This document shows, in pieces, positions 6,281 through 7,891 of a DNA stretch of 7,891 nt (position 1 is its first letter; every line of letters starts with the position of its first letter). The notes beneath the pieces are model-generated. The model was not told the origin of the DNA, made no database searches, and was given only the letters and a program-made list of their open reading frames with translations. Source of the stretch: JBNJEM01 sp051745935. GTDB taxonomy: Bacteria; Planctomycetota; Planctomycetia; Pirellulales; Pirellulaceae. The stretch spans positions 1-7,891 of the forward strand of contig JBNJEM010000368.1 in NCBI GenBank assembly GCA_051745935.1, given 5' to 3'. Made by a program: the position numbers and the translations under genes.

Positions 6281-6311
6281 AACAATGAGGGGGCCACCCA
6301 TTAGCGAAAAA

Positions 6312-6345
6312 CGTGAAACTCCCCGGGACCAGCCCGGGGCATCTC
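6312..6345. repeat. Degenerate unit of the compound palindromic repeat (copy D)
   Basis: CCCCGGG-ACCAG-CCCGGGG (6321-6339) matches hairpin 3 of copies A and B (CCACGGG-ACAAG-CCCGTGG) in stem length, loop length and flanks: CGTGAA before and GCATC after, as in 519-549. The third stem base differs on both sides together (A-T becomes C-G), so pairing is retained. Confidence 0.6.
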
Positions 6346-6444
6346 ATCCAGCACGGATAACCGCCGTAATGGAGCGAGGAACCTGAGTCTCCCCTGGCCC
6401 GAACTGGGAACGTCACTCGAATCCCTTAAATCAGACAGTTATTT

Positions 6445-6462
6445 CTTAACAGAGCCTTAACA
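6445..6462. repeat. Short direct repeat CTTAACA x2 at the sulfatase break
   Basis: CTTAACA occurs at 6445-6451 and 6456-6462, separated by GAGC, inside the AT-rich stretch (about 6418-6510) that replaces the sulfatase C-terminus. The first copy overlaps the TAA stop. It could be the edge of a lost mobile element, but no matching inverted end is present in the window. Confidence 0.3.
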
Positions 6463-7483
6463 AAAGGATGGCTGCTATAAGGCATGTATTAGAGCCTGAA
6501 TTCATTTCCATGGCGCACACGACCTCTGCCGATACCTGGTCGGACTTCACTCCCAAGCCGGGTCCCCACGCGATGCAAGGGACGCGGATTCCGCCTTCCC
6601 AAGTTGACAATTTGTGTCCACGGATCGGTTGCTTCGGGGTGCGTCCCGGCCCTCGCCCGTTGTCCGATGCGTAGACGACCAACGTGTTGTCGGCGATGCC
6701 CAGCCGTGTCAGCGAATCGAGAATACGGCCGACATTGTAGTCGAGTTCTTGAATTGCGTCGCCGTAGTCGCCCCAGTTTGAGCTACCCTTGAATTCTTCG
6801 CTAACGCCGAGTGGGTTGTGGAGCATCGTATGCGGCAGATAAAGAAAGAACGGTCCACCCTTACTCTTCTCGATGAACTGAATGGCTTCGTCGGTGTAGA
6901 GCTTCGTCAGTTCCGCGGGATCGGCAGGACGCTTGACGACTTGCCCATTGCGTAGCAGGGGCACGCCCCCTTGGTCCTCGAAGTACACGACCTCCACCGG
7001 GTCGAGATTATGCAGCAATCCGAAGTAGTGATCGAAACCCTGATTGCGCGGTAGGAACGGTTGATGGAACCCGAGGTGCCACTTGCCGATACAGGCGGTT
7101 GCGTAACCGGCCTGGTGAAGCAGTTCGGCCAGGGTCAGTTCGTCCGGATGAATCCCTTTGGGCGAATCGGCCCGCAGCACCCAGGTGGCCAATCCGACTC
7201 TGCGCGGATAGCAGCCAGTGAGGAGCCCGGCGCGAGAAGGGCTGCAGATCGGGGCGGCTGCATAGTAATGGGAAAACCGAGTCCCCTCTCGAGCCACGCG
7301 GTCGATCCGGGGCGTGTCGAACTCGGTCCCGCCGTAACACCCAAGATCATAGTACCCCTGATCGTCGACGAGGATAAAGACCAAGTTCGGGTTCCCCTCT
7401 GCCGCGGTTGCATGCCGTCCAGCGACAACGGCCGCGAAAGCGATGACGCCAAACGCCGAAATGTGGGTCAGTTGCTTCCGCAT
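6446..7483 (-). CDS. Secreted arylsulfatase-like protein, C-terminally truncated
   Basis: A 345-residue sulfatase (alkaline-phosphatase superfamily); family members usually exceed 430. Such enzymes hydrolyse sulfate esters, often on algal polysaccharides, after a cysteine becomes formylglycine. Seen: a signal peptide (1-27, ending ATA before AEG); D40-D41 (metal); CSPSR with C80 and R84 as the formylglycine site; GKWHLG (K134, H136); H218 and H222; SDNG (D274, N275); K291; and WEGGIRVP. Similarity ends at M325, where a 'MDLYPT'-type continuation is expected. A foreign hydrophobic tail (327-345) leads to TAA. The C-terminal subdomain is missing, so the product is probably inactive or unstable. 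Start ATG 7483 was chosen because the signal peptide begins there and GGAGGAG precedes it; an upstream in-frame start would bury the signal peptide. It could equally be labelled a pseudogene. Confidence 0.85.
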   Translation of the reverse strand: MRKQLTHISAFGVIAFAAVVAGRHATAAEGNPNLVFILVDDQGYYDLGCYGGTEFDTPRIDRVAREGTRFSHYYAAAPICSPSRAGLLTGCYPRRVGLATWVLRADSPKGIHPDELTLAELLHQAGYATACIGKWHLGFHQPFLPRNQGFDHYFGLLHNLDPVEVVYFEDQGGVPLLRNGQVVKRPADPAELTKLYTDEAIQFIEKSKGGPFFLYLPHTMLHNPLGVSEEFKGSSNWGDYGDAIQELDYNVGRILDSLTRLGIADNTLVVYASDNGRGPGRTPKQPIRGHKLSTWEGGIRVPCIAWGPGLGVKSDQVSAEVVCAMEMNSGSNTCLIAAILLLRLC

Positions 7484-7493
7484 ACGCGTGCTT

Positions 7494-7500
7494 CTCCTCC
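7494..7500 (-). promoter_or_regulatory. Ribosome binding site of the sulfatase
   Basis: The minus strand reads GGAGGAG at 7500-7494, 10 nt before ATG 7483; an overlapping GGAGAAG is 7 nt away. It supports the start at the signal peptide and suggests the 5' half of the gene was once well translated. Confidence 0.65.
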
Positions 7501-7746
7501 GGTAGTTGTCAAATGCTTCGTTTTGTGGCAGAAGGCGTTCCAGGCGAATGCTGTCCGCCGGTAGCAGCACCTCATGGTACTCTATCGATAACGAGTATGA
7601 CTAGGGAAAGGTATGGACCGGTAAGAATTGATTGTTGAGCGAAGCGTGTTTTCATCCCGTTTGTGTTCCCGAGGGCAGCCCGCGGGGCGAATGGCGAACG
7701 GCGAAGGTCACGGACGACGGCGCCCGCCTTCAACTCGGCCGGGTGG
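7501..7746. other. Noncoding DNA upstream of the sulfatase
   Basis: No gene is supported on either strand. The part nearest the sulfatase (about 7570-7650) is less GC-rich and is the likely promoter region, but I see no convincing -35/-10 pair on the minus strand. The part beyond about 7670 is GC-rich and leads into the stem repeat. Confidence 0.4.
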
Positions 7747-7813
7747 CACTGGCTGAGCGAGCGTCAGACACCTGACCATTGGCATTCCCCTTCCGACGCG
7801 AGCGGGGCCAGTG
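7747..7813. repeat. Stem-forming intergenic repeat, copy 2 (67 nt)
   Basis: Arms CACTGGC (7747-7753) and GCCAGTG (7807-7813) are perfectly complementary, and GCGTC/GACGC pairs inside them. It matches copy 1 in both flanks but has a different central loop. Relative to copy 1 the fourth stem pair is T-A rather than G-C, a compensated double change. Confidence 0.6.
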
Positions 7814-7891
7814 TACGGTTGCCACGTCATCTCGCGCCGTGCCACGGCATGGATATAGTTCACGGGCCCTCATCCCACACTGGCTCCGTTC
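7814..7891. other. Window end, no feature seen
   Basis: The last 78 bases contain a small GCCGT-GCC-ACGGC inverted repeat near 7838-7850 and no supportable coding sequence. A gene may begin beyond the edge. Confidence 0.3.

Noticed and set aside
4915..7710. Possible third repeat family: GGGCGAATGGC near 4927 and GGGGCGAATGGCG near 7683
   Set aside because: The match is only about a dozen bases with weak flanking similarity, which can arise by chance in GC-rich DNA.

Overview
The window looks like a chromosomal stretch from a planctomycete, probably of the Pirellulales type. This is inferred from four things: a secreted arylsulfatase, a fragment of a formylglycine-generating-enzyme (FGE) domain, an integrase N-terminus of the 'GQWAKKI..R.YYFG' kind that I associate with that phylum, and a zinc-ribbon/transmembrane/STN-like protein. 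Intergenic DNA is abundant, GC-rich and full of palindromic repeats. Species cannot be settled from the sequence alone.

Layout. Positions 1-643 hold no convincing gene but carry two repeat families: a 68-nt stem element (205-272) and a compound palindromic element (about 434-600). A 751-residue membrane-anchored protein (644-2899, +) follows and ends in a probable terminator. A second compound-repeat copy (2944-3085) fills the gap to a convergent sugar-porter MFS transporter (3086-4573, -), which has a strong ribosome binding site. Upstream of the transporter lie a candidate promoter, a half copy of the compound repeat (4727-4800) and about 650 bp of GC-rich DNA without a supportable gene. 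A complete tRNA-Cys(GCA) (5484-5555, -) follows with its own intrinsic terminator.

From about 5640 to 6510 the window is gene debris. It contains the N-terminus of a tyrosine-recombinase-type integrase whose start codon appears to have decayed to ATA, an FGE-domain fragment running on in another frame, a near-perfect 52-bp palindrome, a variant hairpin of the compound repeat, and a sulfatase (6446-7483, -). The sulfatase keeps its visible N-terminal catalytic residues, but its C-terminal subdomain is replaced by a short AT-rich unrelated tail. The last 400 bp are noncoding and carry a second copy of the stem element (7747-7813).

The genes do not form one operon: they lie on opposite strands, apart from each other. 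The only functional echo is a sulfatase near a fragment of the domain family that activates sulfatases, and both pieces are broken. I see no intact, clearly new multi-gene system. The most unusual things are the two structured repeat families, each with compensatory base changes that keep stems paired, and the zinc-ribbon/tandem-STN protein.
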